Positions 16,938-25,734 are shown, counted from the first letter of the stretch. The stretch: 64,000 nucleotides of DNA from Flavobacterium sp. Root901 (GCF_001429765.1 NZ_LMJB01000007.1:370780-434779), one strand, 5' to 3'. The notes: a model not told the origin generated them from the sequence alone. Translations and numbers: made by a program.

Positions 16938-17531
16938 ATGGCTAGCAAAGATCGAATTTTAAGACAAAAAGAAGAGACAAGAAATAATATTCTTGGCGCT
17001 GCTTATGATATCGTAAAAGATGAAGGCTGGAATGGTTTGAGTATGCGTAAAATTGCCGACAGAATCGAATATACTGCTCCTATTATTTATGAATACTTTT
17101 CGAATAAAGAAGCAATATTAGAAGAACTGACCGGTAAAGGTTTTATGAAACTGGCAAAAGAGCTGCAAACTGCTAAAGCTAAATTTTCAAAACCCGAAGA
17201 TCAGTTGGAAGCCATGTGGATGACTTATTGGGATTTCGCTTTTACAAATACTGAAATGTATCAGTTAATGTTTGGTGTACAAATGACATGCTGCGCACAG
17301 CGATGTTCGGCTCAGGAAGCACCTTACAAATTGTTCACCGGAGTGATTGCCGAAATAATGAAAGACACCAATCCGAGTGAAGATATCATCAAACAAAAAT
17401 ATTTTACTTTCTTTTCTGTTATTCATGGTTTAATCGCCATCAATATCATTAACAAAAGTGAGATTTTAGAAACAATAAATGCACAGATTTTAAAAGATGC
17501 CATTGGTGGTATCATCAAATCTATACAATAA
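16938..17531 (+). CDS. TetR/AcrR-family repressor of the adjacent efflux operon
   Basis: This is a 197-residue TetR regulator. The N-terminal helix-turn-helix spans about residues 14-60 (NILGAAYDIV, LSMRKIADRI, IIYEYFSNKEAI). The C-terminal ligand-binding half contains the pattern of WHG-type regulators and three closely spaced cysteines, Cys118, Cys119 and Cys123 (MTCCAQRC), which could bind metal or react with thiol-active compounds. It is the first gene before the adaptor, permease and outer-membrane factor genes in the same direction, with five copies of a shared motif at its own promoter and in the gap to the adaptor. Repression relieved by pump substrates is the expected behaviour. Confidence 0.9.
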   Translation: MASKDRILRQKEETRNNILGAAYDIVKDEGWNGLSMRKIADRIEYTAPIIYEYFSNKEAILEELTGKGFMKLAKELQTAKAKFSKPEDQLEAMWMTYWDFAFTNTEMYQLMFGVQMTCCAQRCSAQEAPYKLFTGVIAEIMKDTNPSEDIIKQKYFTFFSVIHGLIAINIINKSEILETINAQILKDAIGGIIKSIQ

Positions 17532-17550
17532 AAAAATTTTCAATTTTGCT

Positions 17551-17573
17551 TAACAGTGTAAAATAATTTAATT
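17551..17573 (+). promoter_or_regulatory. Efflux-operon operator copy 2
   Basis: TAACAGTGTAAAATAATTT followed by AATT, 20 bases after the TetR stop. As in copy 1, TTTG ends three bases before the motif, so the TTTG is part of the conserved block. Confidence 0.6.
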
Positions 17574-17609
17574 GGATAATATAAAATCCTTTTTTTTATA
17601 ACGATAACT

Positions 17610-17632
17610 TAACACTGTTAGAAAATTTAATA
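17610..17632 (+). promoter_or_regulatory. Efflux-operon operator copy 3
   Basis: TAACACTGTTAGAAAATTTA followed by ATA. It contains the AACAcTGTT core in its most symmetric form (AACA/TGTT), 59 bases after copy 2. Confidence 0.6.
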
Positions 17633-17665
17633 AAGGTAATAAACGAGTTTTTTTACTCATTTACT

Positions 17666-17688
17666 TAACAGTGATAAATAATTTAATA
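17666..17688 (+). promoter_or_regulatory. Efflux-operon operator copy 4
   Basis: TAACAGTGATAAATAATTTA followed by ATA, preceded by TTTACT. Copy 5 has nearly the same preceding bases (TTTTACT). Confidence 0.6.
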
Positions 17689-17745
17689 CCAATTTAAAAT
17701 AGATTGGAAAAGGGCTTGCTGTATAGAAATTTGTGCACTTTTACT

Positions 17746-17768
17746 TAACAACGTTAGATAATTTAATT
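17746..17768 (+). promoter_or_regulatory. Efflux-operon operator copy 5
   Basis: TAACAACGTTAGATAATTTA followed by ATT, about 85 bases before the probable adaptor start at 17853. The core reads AACAACGTT, the most diverged of the five. Confidence 0.55.
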
Positions 17769-17852
17769 TAATTAAATATGTATCCCGAGAATGCCAAAAT
17801 ACCCAATGAATTAATCCGAGAAAATGTTCAACCAATTAAAACCATTAAGAAA

Positions 17853-18995
17853 ATGAAAAATTTAATCATAACCAGTTTTATTCTGGCCTTAGTATTAAGC
17901 AGCTGTGCCGATAAAAATCAGGCACCTACTGCTCCACCTCCACCGGTTTTACCTGTACTGGCCATTACAAGTGCAAACACAACCACTGACGCTGAATATC
18001 CTGCCGCTATACAAGGTACAGTTGATGTGGAAATTCGTCCTCAGGTAAGCGGAAACCTTGACAGAATTTTTGTTGACGAAGGTGCTTACGTAAGCAAAGG
18101 ACAAACGTTATTTAAAATAAACGAACGTCCGTTTCGCGAGCAGTTAAACAATGCTTTGGCAAGTCTTCATGCTGCAGAAGCTGCTTTAATCAACGCTAAT
18201 TTAGAAGTAGATAAATTAACTCCTTTAGTACAAAACAAAGTAGTTTCTGATTATCAGTTGAAAACAGCTAAAGCTTCACAAAAAATTGCTGCTGCAAATA
18301 TCGAACAGGCAAAAGCAATGGTAGGTTCTGCTAAAATTAATTTAGGGTATACAAATGTTACTGCTCCTGTAAGCGGATATATTGGAAGATTACCTAAAAA
18401 ACAAGGAAGTTTAGTTTCTGCTGCAGATGTTGAGCCTTTAACTACTTTATCAGATGTTCATGAAGTATTTGCTTACTTCTCTTTGGGCGAAACTGATTTT
18501 ATCAACTTTAAAGAGCAATATAAAGGAAATTCTCTTGGAGATAAAATTAAAAAATTACCTCCGGTTACTTTGATTCTGGCAGATAATAACGCTTATCCTC
18601 AAACCGGAAAAATAGATATGGTTGACGGTCAGTTTGATAAGACTACAGGAGCAATCACGATTAGAGCAACTTTCCCAAATGCAAACGGAACTTTACGTTC
18701 CGGAAACACCGGAAAAATCCGTTTAGGGTTACAGCATGACAATGCGATTTTGGTTCCGCAGTCGGCTACAATTGAAATGCAGGATAAAGTATTTGTTTTC
18801 ACTGTAGGCAAAGACAACAAAGTAACCAAAATGCCTATTACGGTTGTAGGTAAAAGCGGTACCAATTATTTAATTAAAGAAGGTGTAAAAACGGGTGACC
18901 AAATCGTGTTAAGCGGTATTGACAAACTTCAGGACGGACAAGCGATCCAGCCAGAAAAATCAACAAAAGTTGCCGAAGTAACTAATAAAAAATAA
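17853..18995 (+). CDS. RND adaptor lipoprotein (AcrA/MexA type)
   Basis: This is the periplasmic adaptor of the second RND pump, 380 residues from the start chosen here. The ATG at 17853 is preferred over an earlier in-frame ATG at 17778 because it begins a lipoprotein signal (MKNLIITSFILALVLSSC, lipidated Cys 18); the upstream extension is hydrophilic. The usual order follows: lipoyl half motif EIRPQVSGNLDRIFVDEGAYV, a coiled-coil hairpin about 90-150, the second lipoyl half TAPVSGYIGRL, then beta-barrel and membrane-proximal domains. It is transcribed with the permease (12 bases later), and probably controlled by the operator array before it. Confidence 0.9.
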   Translation: MKNLIITSFILALVLSSCADKNQAPTAPPPPVLPVLAITSANTTTDAEYPAAIQGTVDVEIRPQVSGNLDRIFVDEGAYVSKGQTLFKINERPFREQLNNALASLHAAEAALINANLEVDKLTPLVQNKVVSDYQLKTAKASQKIAAANIEQAKAMVGSAKINLGYTNVTAPVSGYIGRLPKKQGSLVSAADVEPLTTLSDVHEVFAYFSLGETDFINFKEQYKGNSLGDKIKKLPPVTLILADNNAYPQTGKIDMVDGQFDKTTGAITIRATFPNANGTLRSGNTGKIRLGLQHDNAILVPQSATIEMQDKVFVFTVGKDNKVTKMPITVVGKSGTNYLIKEGVKTGDQIVLSGIDKLQDGQAIQPEKSTKVAEVTNKK

Positions 18996-19007
18996 TTCTA
19001 AAACACA

Positions 19008-22000
19008 ATGTTCAAAATATTTATACAAAGACCTGTACTGGCAACCGTAATTTCCATTTTACTGGTAATTCTGGGAGTATTGGGTTTAACTAAACTGCCT
19101 TTACAACAGTTTCCTGATATTGCACCGCCATCGGTTTTGGTAACAGCAGTATATCCGGGAGCAAACGCAGAAACGGTTTTACGTTCTGTGGCACCTTCTC
19201 TGGAAGAATCTATAAATGGTGTAGAAAACATGACTTACATGAGTTCTACAGCCAGTAATGACGGTACTTTGGCCATTACTGTTTTCTTTAAACTGGGTAC
19301 AGATGCTGACCAGGCTGCAGTAAACGTACAAAACAGAGTTGCTCAGGCAACCAGCCAGCTTCCTGCAGAGGTTGTACAGCAAGGTATTATTACGGCTAAA
19401 CAACAAAACAGTTTTATCATGGCAATTGGTATGTATACCGATGATGAAGCAAAATACGATCAGACTTTTGTTGCCAACTACGCTCAGATTAATATTATTC
19501 CGGAGTTGAAACGTATTCCGGGTGTAGGTTCTGCCGCTATTTTTGGCGGTGTAAAAGATTACTCTATGCGTGTATGGTTAAATCCAACACAAATGTCAGC
19601 TTATAAAGTAACTCCAAATGAAGTGATGGCAGCGATTCAGGACAAAAGTCTTGAGGCCGCTCCGGGAAAATTTGGGGAACGAAGCAAAGAAGTTTTTGAA
19701 TACGTTATTAAATATAAAGGGAAATTAACTAAACCTGAAGATTATGAAAATATTGCTATACGTTCTAATGCAGATGGTTCAGTACTTCGCTTAAAAGATG
19801 TTGCGAGAGTTGAACTTGGTGCTTACTCTTATAACAGTTTAACACGTTTAAATGGTAAAAAGGGAATTGTAATTGGAGTTATTCAGTTAGCGGGTTCTAA
19901 CTCGAATGATATTCAGATTGCAATCAATAAAATGATGGAAAAGGCTTCTAAAGATTTTCCAAAGGGCATAAAACACAATATTTTCTATAGTACAAAAGTA
20001 TCTCTTGACCAGTCTATCGAACAGGTAGAACATACTTTAATAGAAGCTTTTATACTTGTATTTATTGTGGTATTTATCTTTTTACAAGATTTTAGATCAA
20101 CATTAATTCCGGCTATTGCTGTACCTGTAGCAATTTTAGGAACGTTCTTCTTCATGCAGTTATTCGGATTTTCGATCAACCTTTTAACGCTTTTCGCTTT
20201 AATTCTGGCGATTGGTATTGTGGTAGATGATGCTATTGTAGTTGTCGAAGCCGTGCATGCGAAAATGGAGCATAAACGTTTGTCTCCAAAAATCGCAACC
20301 CATGAAGCAATGCACGAAATAACGGGTGCTATTATCTCGATTACGCTGGTAATGGCTGCTGTTTTCCTGCCGGTTGGTTTTATGGAAGGTTCTACAGGAG
20401 TTTTCTATCGTCAGTTTGCTTTCACAATGGCGATTGCAATTGTAATTTCGGCTGTAAATGCTTTAACATTAAGTCCGGCGCTTGCGGCATTATTCTTAAA
20501 AGATAATCACGGATCTCACGATCACGACGCGCCTTATATGAAAAAAGGATTTAAAGAAAAATTCTTTAGTGCTTTTAACAGCAGTTTTGAATCGATGACA
20601 AACCGTTACGTAGGCGGACTTAAATTCTTAATCAGAAGAAAATGGTTAAGTTTAGGCGGACTGGCTTTAATTACTCTGGCCACTGTTGTAATGGTAAAAA
20701 CAACTCCTGCAGGATTTATTCCAACAGAAGATCAGGGATTTATTGCCATTGCAGTAAATACACCATCAGGGACATCATTAGACGGAACTCAAAAAGTAAT
20801 GACCGAAGCTGAGAATACTTTAAAAGCATTAGACGCTTCCCGATTTGTAACCGCGATTTCAGGTTTCAACTTATTGACAAACTCTACAAGTCCATCTTCT
20901 GCAGTAGTTTTCGTATTGCTTAAACCAAACGAAGAACGCGGCGAAGTAAAAAATATTGACGAAATCATGAATCAGGTTCGAGGCAAACTGGGCGCTATTT
21001 CCGGAGGAAGTTTCTTCGTATTCAGCTTCCCAACCGTTCCGGGATTTAGTAACGTTGAGGCTTTAGATTTAGTTCTTCAGGATAAAACAGGAGGAAAACT
21101 GGATAAATTCAGCGGAATTTCTCAGGAATTTATCGGAGCGTTGATGAAACGTCCGGAGATTGCAGTTGCTTTTACAAGTTTTAAGGCAGATTATCCTCAA
21201 TTACAATTGGAAATCAATGATGAAAAAGCAAACCAGTTAGGTGTTAATGTAAAAGACATTTTACAAACCATGCAGGCTTACTTTGGTAGCGCTCAGGCCT
21301 CAGATTTCAACAGATTTGGTAAATATTACCGTGTTGTAGTTCAGGCCGATATTGAAGACAGAGCTGATCCGACAGCCATTGACAGAGTTTTTGTAAAAAA
21401 CAAAACCGGAGAAATGGTTCCAATAAATACTTTAGTAAAACTAACCCGTATTTATGGTTCAGAAACGGCTTCAAGATACAATTTATTTAACTCAATTTCG
21501 ATTAATGCCATTCCGAAACCTGGATTTAGTTCCGGAGATGCCATTAAAGCAATTGAAGAAGTAGCAGCACAACAATTACCTGCAGGTTACGGGTTTGAAT
21601 TCTCGGGCCAGACTCGTGAGGAGATTTCGTCCGGAGGGCAATCGGCAACAATATTCTTACTGTGTTTGATATTCGTTTATTTCCTACTTGCTGCACAGTA
21701 TGAAAGTTACATTTTGCCTTTGGCAGTAATCTTATCAATCCCTGCAGGTATTTTTGGAGTATTCGCCGCTATTGGTTTAACTGGAATTGAAAACAATATT
21801 TACGTACAGGTTGCCCTTGTCATGCTGATTGGACTTCTGGCCAAAAATGCCATTTTGATTGTCGAATTTGCGGCACAAAGACGAAGATCAGGACAAGGAT
21901 TAATAGCCGCTTCTATTCAGGCAGCAAAATTACGTCTGCGACCAATTATCATGACGTCTCTTGCTTTCGTAGTAGGTTTAATACCAATGATGAGTGCCAA

Positions 22001-22172
22001 AGGTCCATCTGCACAAGGTAACCACTCGATTAGTATCGGAGCAGCCGGCGGTATGCTTTCAGGAGTAATTCTGGGTCTTTTTATAATTCCTGTTTTATTC
22101 ATCATATTCCAGCATTTACAAGAAAAGGTTTCTGGAAAACCAGTTGCCGTAATCCATAACGAAGAAATATAA
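19008..22172 (+). CDS. RND multidrug efflux permease (HAE1/AcrB type)
   Basis: This is a 1054-residue inner-membrane drug/proton antiporter. It has the standard twelve-helix, two-loop layout, beginning MFKIFIQRPVLATVISILLV. The TM4 proton relay GIVVDDAIVVVE places Asp407 and Asp408 exactly as in AcrB. Other HAE1 landmarks are FPDIAPPSV near residue 35, TSFKADYPQLQLEINDEKA in the porter domain, and GLLAKNAILIVEFA in TM10 with the relay Lys. It would trimerise and extrude hydrophobic compounds with its adaptor upstream and the outer-membrane factor at 22490. A 37-residue membrane microprotein starts 3 bases after its stop. Confidence 0.95.
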   Translation: MFKIFIQRPVLATVISILLVILGVLGLTKLPLQQFPDIAPPSVLVTAVYPGANAETVLRSVAPSLEESINGVENMTYMSSTASNDGTLAITVFFKLGTDADQAAVNVQNRVAQATSQLPAEVVQQGIITAKQQNSFIMAIGMYTDDEAKYDQTFVANYAQINIIPELKRIPGVGSAAIFGGVKDYSMRVWLNPTQMSAYKVTPNEVMAAIQDKSLEAAPGKFGERSKEVFEYVIKYKGKLTKPEDYENIAIRSNADGSVLRLKDVARVELGAYSYNSLTRLNGKKGIVIGVIQLAGSNSNDIQIAINKMMEKASKDFPKGIKHNIFYSTKVSLDQSIEQVEHTLIEAFILVFIVVFIFLQDFRSTLIPAIAVPVAILGTFFFMQLFGFSINLLTLFALILAIGIVVDDAIVVVEAVHAKMEHKRLSPKIATHEAMHEITGAIISITLVMAAVFLPVGFMEGSTGVFYRQFAFTMAIAIVISAVNALTLSPALAALFLKDNHGSHDHDAPYMKKGFKEKFFSAFNSSFESMTNRYVGGLKFLIRRKWLSLGGLALITLATVVMVKTTPAGFIPTEDQGFIAIAVNTPSGTSLDGTQKVMTEAENTLKALDASRFVTAISGFNLLTNSTSPSSAVVFVLLKPNEERGEVKNIDEIMNQVRGKLGAISGGSFFVFSFPTVPGFSNVEALDLVLQDKTGGKLDKFSGISQEFIGALMKRPEIAVAFTSFKADYPQLQLEINDEKANQLGVNVKDILQTMQAYFGSAQASDFNRFGKYYRVVVQADIEDRADPTAIDRVFVKNKTGEMVPINTLVKLTRIYGSETASRYNLFNSISINAIPKPGFSSGDAIKAIEEVAAQQLPAGYGFEFSGQTREEISSGGQSATIFLLCLIFVYFLLAAQYESYILPLAVILSIPAGIFGVFAAIGLTGIENNIYVQVALVMLIGLLAKNAILIVEFAAQRRRSGQGLIAASIQAAKLRLRPIIMTSLAFVVGLIPMMSAKGPSAQGNHSISIGAAGGMLSGVILGLFIIPVLFIIFQHLQEKVSGKPVAVIHNEEI

Positions 22173-22175
22173 TAA

Positions 22176-22289
22176 ATGGAAAACTATATAACAACAATTC
22201 TCGTTGCCATCATATTTGGCATCGGCTATATATCGTACAGAATCTCAAGAGACCTGGAAACCAGAAAAGATACTTGTACAGAAGTCTAA
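22176..22289 (+). CDS. 37-residue single-helix membrane microprotein beside RND pump
   Basis: A short frame starts at an ATG three bases after the permease stop: MENYITTILVAIIFGIGYIS, then YRISRDLETRKDTCTEV. One membrane helix (about residues 5-20) is followed by a charged cytoplasmic-looking tail with one Cys. Position and form recall AcrZ, the small protein that binds AcrB in E. coli, although the sequence shows no obvious identity. Tight spacing after the permease implies co-translation. It falls below usual annotation length cut-offs. A chance frame remains possible. Confidence 0.6.
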   Translation: MENYITTILVAIIFGIGYISYRISRDLETRKDTCTEV

Positions 22290-22320
22290 CTCTTTGAGTG
22301 AAATTCAAAAAACAAACTTT

Positions 22321-22446
22321 AACACATAGAAACATAGATTTCTATATTCAAAAAGACAATAAAGAGACGAGTTTCCATACATAGCAGCAATGTTAATTAG
22401 TGAAACGCTTTTCTAAATCTTTAAAAACCTATGTTTCTATGTGTTT
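22321..22446. repeat. Inverted-repeat intergenic element, copy 2
   Basis: AACACATAGAAACATAG on the left pairs perfectly with CTATGTTTCTATGTGTT on the right, and the interior again contains GTTTCCATACATAG and GTGAAACGC as in copy 1 at 6087-6232. It lies between the permease microprotein and the outer-membrane factor, again inside an RND operon. Confidence 0.8.
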
Positions 22447-22489
22447 AAATAATTACACTCGACAGATAAAGAAATTTAATAAAAAAACA

Positions 22490-23908
22490 ATGAAAAATCA
22501 TATAACCAAAATCGTGACCTTCGCCATTCTGATCACGACCTTAATATCCTGTAAAGTTTCTAAGGATATTGAAACTCCAAAAGATGCATTTCCTGAGAAT
22601 TTCAGGAATGCATCAGTTTCGGGTGATACAACAAGTATTGCCGATTTGGAGTGGAAAAACTTCTTTACTGAACAAGATATTATCAAATTGATTGACAGTG
22701 CTGTTGCCAGAAACAACGATTTGCAGATTGCTCAAAAAAACATCGAAATTGCACAATACAGATTTACACAATCGAAATGGGGAAATGTACCTCAGGTAAA
22801 TTTATTTGTAAATGCAAGTACAAGCAATCCTTCTGATAACAGTTTTACAGGTTTAAACTTAAATCAGGCAATTGGAGCCAAACATATTGACGATTATTCT
22901 GCCGGAGCTTCACTTTCATGGGAGGCTGATATCTGGGGGAAAATCAGAAACCAGAAGAAAGGTGCTTACGCAGGATATCTTCAGTCTGAAGAAGTTAAAA
23001 AAGCGCTGCAAACCAATATCGTTGCCAATGTTTCAAAAGGATATTACAATCTTTTAATGCTGGACGCTCAATTGGATATTGCCAGACAAAATTTAAAATT
23101 AAATGATAGTACAACTAATATTATCAAATTAAAATACGATGCAGGTCAGGTTACAACATTAGCAATCCAGCAATCTGAAGCACAGAAATTAAACTCGGCA
23201 CAATTGATTCCGTTATTGGAACAAAACATTGCGATTCAGGAAAATGCATTAAGTGTTTTAACCGGTTCTTTTCCAAACTCAAAAGAAAGAACAATTCGTT
23301 TAAGCGCTATTGAAGTGAAACAAAATACAGCAATCGGAATTCCGTCTTCGTTAGTAAGCAGAAGACCAGATGTAAAAAGTGCTGAACTGGCGCTTAAAAC
23401 TGCAAACGCAAACGTAGGAATCACAAAAGCAGACTTATACCCAGCTTTAAGAATTACGGCTCAGGGAGGTGTAAACTCATTTGAAACAAGCAATTGGTTC
23501 AATATTCCGGCTTCTTTATTTGGTACTGTTGCAGGAGGTTTAACGCAGCCGCTTTTAAATAATAAAAGAGTAAGAACACAATATAATATCGCTGTCGCGG
23601 AAAGAGAAAAAGCGGTTTTGGGTTTTAGACAACAGGTTTTAGTGGCTGTCAGCGAAGTTTCTGATGCTTTGGTTAAAGTAGAGAAATTACAGCAGCAGGA
23701 AACTTTCCTGAAAGAAAAAGTAAAAACATTACAGCAGGCTATTAAAAATGCCAACTTATTATTCAAAAATGGTATGGCAGAATATCTTGAAGTTTTAACT
23801 GCTCAGGCTAATTTATTACAAAGCGAATTGGAACTGGCAGATATTAAAAGACAACAATTAACAGCTAATACTGAATTGTACCGCGCCCTTGGCGGAGGCT
23901 GGAAATAA
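22490..23908 (+). CDS. Outer-membrane efflux lipoprotein (NodT/OprM family)
   Basis: This is the TolC-like exit duct of the second RND pump, 472 residues from the ATG at 22490. That start gives a lipoprotein signal MKNHITKIVTFAILITTLISC with the lipidated Cys at residue 21; the longer frame from 22400 lacks a signal. The NodT-type features are WKNFFTEQDIIKLIDSAVARN near 50, SWEADIWGKIRNQKKGA near 141, and SRRPDVKSAELALKTANANVG near 290. A second helical repeat follows and ends LYRALGGGW. It closes the operon and is followed by a terminator hairpin. Confidence 0.93.
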   Translation: MKNHITKIVTFAILITTLISCKVSKDIETPKDAFPENFRNASVSGDTTSIADLEWKNFFTEQDIIKLIDSAVARNNDLQIAQKNIEIAQYRFTQSKWGNVPQVNLFVNASTSNPSDNSFTGLNLNQAIGAKHIDDYSAGASLSWEADIWGKIRNQKKGAYAGYLQSEEVKKALQTNIVANVSKGYYNLLMLDAQLDIARQNLKLNDSTTNIIKLKYDAGQVTTLAIQQSEAQKLNSAQLIPLLEQNIAIQENALSVLTGSFPNSKERTIRLSAIEVKQNTAIGIPSSLVSRRPDVKSAELALKTANANVGITKADLYPALRITAQGGVNSFETSNWFNIPASLFGTVAGGLTQPLLNNKRVRTQYNIAVAEREKAVLGFRQQVLVAVSEVSDALVKVEKLQQQETFLKEKVKTLQQAIKNANLLFKNGMAEYLEVLTAQANLLQSELELADIKRQQLTANTELYRALGGGWK

Positions 23909-23943
23909 TACCCAATACCCGTTAATTATTTATTTTTTGAGAT

Positions 23944-23983
23944 GAAAACGCTGTGAGACTTTTTGGGTTTCATGGCGTTTTTG
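23944..23983 (+). terminator. Terminator after efflux operon 2
   Basis: GAAAACGCTGTGAGAC pairs imperfectly with GTTTCATGGCGTTTTT across a short TTTTTGG loop and ends in T residues. Confidence 0.6.
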
Positions 23984-23995
23984 GTTTTGTTTTTC

Positions 23996-24058
23996 CACAG
24001 ATTAATAAGATTAGAAAGGATTTTTTTGCCGCGAATTGCACTAATTTTCGCTGATTTA
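23996..24058. repeat. Probable dispersed-repeat fragment
   Basis: The stretch CACAGATTAATAAGATTAG, then GCCGCGAATTGCACTAATTT, resembles a 'CACAGATT...GCCACGAATTACACGAATT' pattern that I remember from flavobacterial intergenic regions. Just after it a TGTCATTTCTCC / GAAATGACAA pair forms a small hairpin. Only one copy is in this window, so the call is tentative. Confidence 0.35.
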
Positions 24059-24155
24059 TTTATTTTTATTTTGTCATTTCTCCTTCTTTGAAATGACAAC
24101 TTTTGGTTTATTTTTTTACTTTTGAAAAAGAAAACTTTGAATCTTTCTCTTCTTA

Positions 24156-24163
24156 TACCTTTG
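24156..24163 (+). promoter_or_regulatory. Probable -7 box of the Crp-family gene
   Basis: TACCTTTG matches TAnnTTTG and ends 16 bases before the ATG at 24180; a TTTG lies 16 bases upstream, slightly closer than the usual spacing. Confidence 0.45.
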
Positions 24164-24179
24164 CACCTAAACAAAAAAA

Positions 24180-24785
24180 ATGTCTTTCAATAAAGAAACT
24201 TACCTCAGCAATCTAAGACAAACTATTGAAAGTTATGCCCCTGTTTCTGAAAATTCATGGAAATCGATTGAAAGCATAACCCAGTTTCAGACACTCAAAA
24301 AAGGAGAAACATTATTGCAAAACGGTGAAATCGCCAAAAATCTTCATTTTATTGCAAAAGGAATTTTAAGAACTTTTATCACAGATGAACAGGGAAATTT
24401 TTATAACAAAAATCTTTTTCTTGAAAATACTTTAGCCGGCTCCAAAGTTTCATTAATGATGCAGACGCCTTCGCATTTTTCCATTGAAGCTTTAGAAGAC
24501 TGCATTTTAATCAATATTGATTACAAAGAATACATGAAACTCATTAACGAAAACATTGATCTTAAAAACTTTTATATCGCCCATTTAGAAAAAAACTGGA
24601 TCATCGAAAAAGAACAAAGAGAAATCGCTTTGGTAATGCAAAATGCAACTGAAAGATATCTAAGTCTCTTAAAAAAGAATCCTGATATTGCAGAGCGAAT
24701 TCCGTTACTTCATATTGCATCGCATTTAGGCATTACGCCAACGCAGTTAAGCCGAATTCGAAAAAGTCTGGAAAAAGAGTTGTAA
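24180..24785 (+). CDS. Crp/Fnr-family transcriptional regulator
   Basis: The product is 201 residues with an N-terminal cyclic-nucleotide-binding-type beta roll (about 25-130, including LKKGETLLQNGEIAKNLHFIAKGILRTF) and a C-terminal helix-turn-helix (about 165-200, HIASHLGITPTQLSRIRKSL). The phosphate-binding cassette residues that hold cAMP in true Crp are not evident, as is common in flavobacterial members, so the ligand is unknown. The small GNAT gene follows 69 bases later with its own promoter-like element. Confidence 0.9.
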   Translation: MSFNKETYLSNLRQTIESYAPVSENSWKSIESITQFQTLKKGETLLQNGEIAKNLHFIAKGILRTFITDEQGNFYNKNLFLENTLAGSKVSLMMQTPSHFSIEALEDCILINIDYKEYMKLINENIDLKNFYIAHLEKNWIIEKEQREIALVMQNATERYLSLLKKNPDIAERIPLLHIASHLGITPTQLSRIRKSLEKEL

Positions 24786-24822
24786 ATCAACATATGTAAA
24801 GGCTTTCCGGGAAAACTCAATT

Positions 24823-24830
24823 TATCTTTG
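24823..24830 (+). promoter_or_regulatory. Probable -7 box of the GNAT gene
   Basis: TATCTTTG matches TAnnTTTG and ends 24 bases before the ATG at 24855. The upstream half is weak (CTTTC in place of TTTG). Confidence 0.45.
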
Positions 24831-24854
24831 TGAATAAATAAACTTGTTCCTAAA

Positions 24855-25598
24855 ATGAAAAATATAAACCTAATCGAAGATAATATTGATAACCTGACAA
24901 CACTTTGGAGAACGGCTGGAACTTCTCTCCTTTCCTATCATAAAAATGATCCTTTTGAATACAGTCAGATTCCAAATGCAGGCTGGCCAAACCGACTGTG
25001 GTTTCAAAAAGATATTACACAGGAAAATCTTCCGCAGATTCTTGAAATCATACAAAACAATCCGGGATTAGTAATTCCGTATTGGGATATTTTTGAAAGT
25101 AATTCAAATGAAATTTTGGAGCAGAACAAATTCCAAATACGAAACCAGCTTGTGGCAATGGCTTTAAAGCTGGATAAAAAATTTCCGCTTCAAAACAACC
25201 TCACTTTCAAAAGGGTTTTAAACGAAGAAGACGCTAAAACCTGGTCCGATATTTATCCTTTATCTTTTAATTACGTGATCAGTAAAGAAACACTGATTCA
25301 TAATTACGAAAATGCCAGCTATTTTCTGGTTCACTTGAATGAAAAAGCAATAGGAACCCTTACTCTTTTTCAGACCGGAAAAATTATGGGAATTCATGGT
25401 GTAGGCGTAATTCCTGAAATGCGAAAAAAAGGTTTTGCAGAAGAAATCATGAAATTTGCAATTAACAAAGCGATAGATTCTAATGCTGAATACGCGCAGT
25501 TACAAGCTTCTGCTTTAGGAAAAAACATATACCGCAGATTAGGTTTTGAAGATTTATTTTTGATTACGAATTACTTTTTGGATTCAAATTCCAAATAA
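24855..25598 (+). CDS. GNAT-family N-acetyltransferase
   Basis: The 247-residue protein has a roughly 110-residue N-terminal extension and a C-terminal GNAT fold. The acetyl-CoA pocket is seen as GIHGVGVIPEMRKKGFAEEIM (near 178-198), which carries the V-x-P-x-x-R-x-x-G-x-(A/G) motif A. The final strand and helix GKNIYRRLGFEDLF complete the fold. Length suits the two-part GNATs whose first half is a degenerate acetyltransferase-like domain. The acceptor substrate is not evident. Confidence 0.85.
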   Translation: MKNINLIEDNIDNLTTLWRTAGTSLLSYHKNDPFEYSQIPNAGWPNRLWFQKDITQENLPQILEIIQNNPGLVIPYWDIFESNSNEILEQNKFQIRNQLVAMALKLDKKFPLQNNLTFKRVLNEEDAKTWSDIYPLSFNYVISKETLIHNYENASYFLVHLNEKAIGTLTLFQTGKIMGIHGVGVIPEMRKKGFAEEIMKFAINKAIDSNAEYAQLQASALGKNIYRRLGFEDLFLITNYFLDSNSK

Positions 25599-25689
25599 AA
25601 TTTCTAAAATCTGTATTCCAAAATCTCAAATTGTCCCAAATGCCCCTAAAATAGTCGTAAATATGTATTTCATGAGAAAATAAGAATAG

Positions 25690-25697
25690 TACATTTG
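25690..25697 (+). promoter_or_regulatory. Probable -7 box before the DoxX-like gene
   Basis: TACATTTG matches TAnnTTTG and ends 37 bases before the ATG at 25735; it probably starts the five-gene run up to 27796. Confidence 0.45.
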
Positions 25698-25734
25698 TAA
25701 CACATTAACTAATAACTATTTAAAAATATACCAC

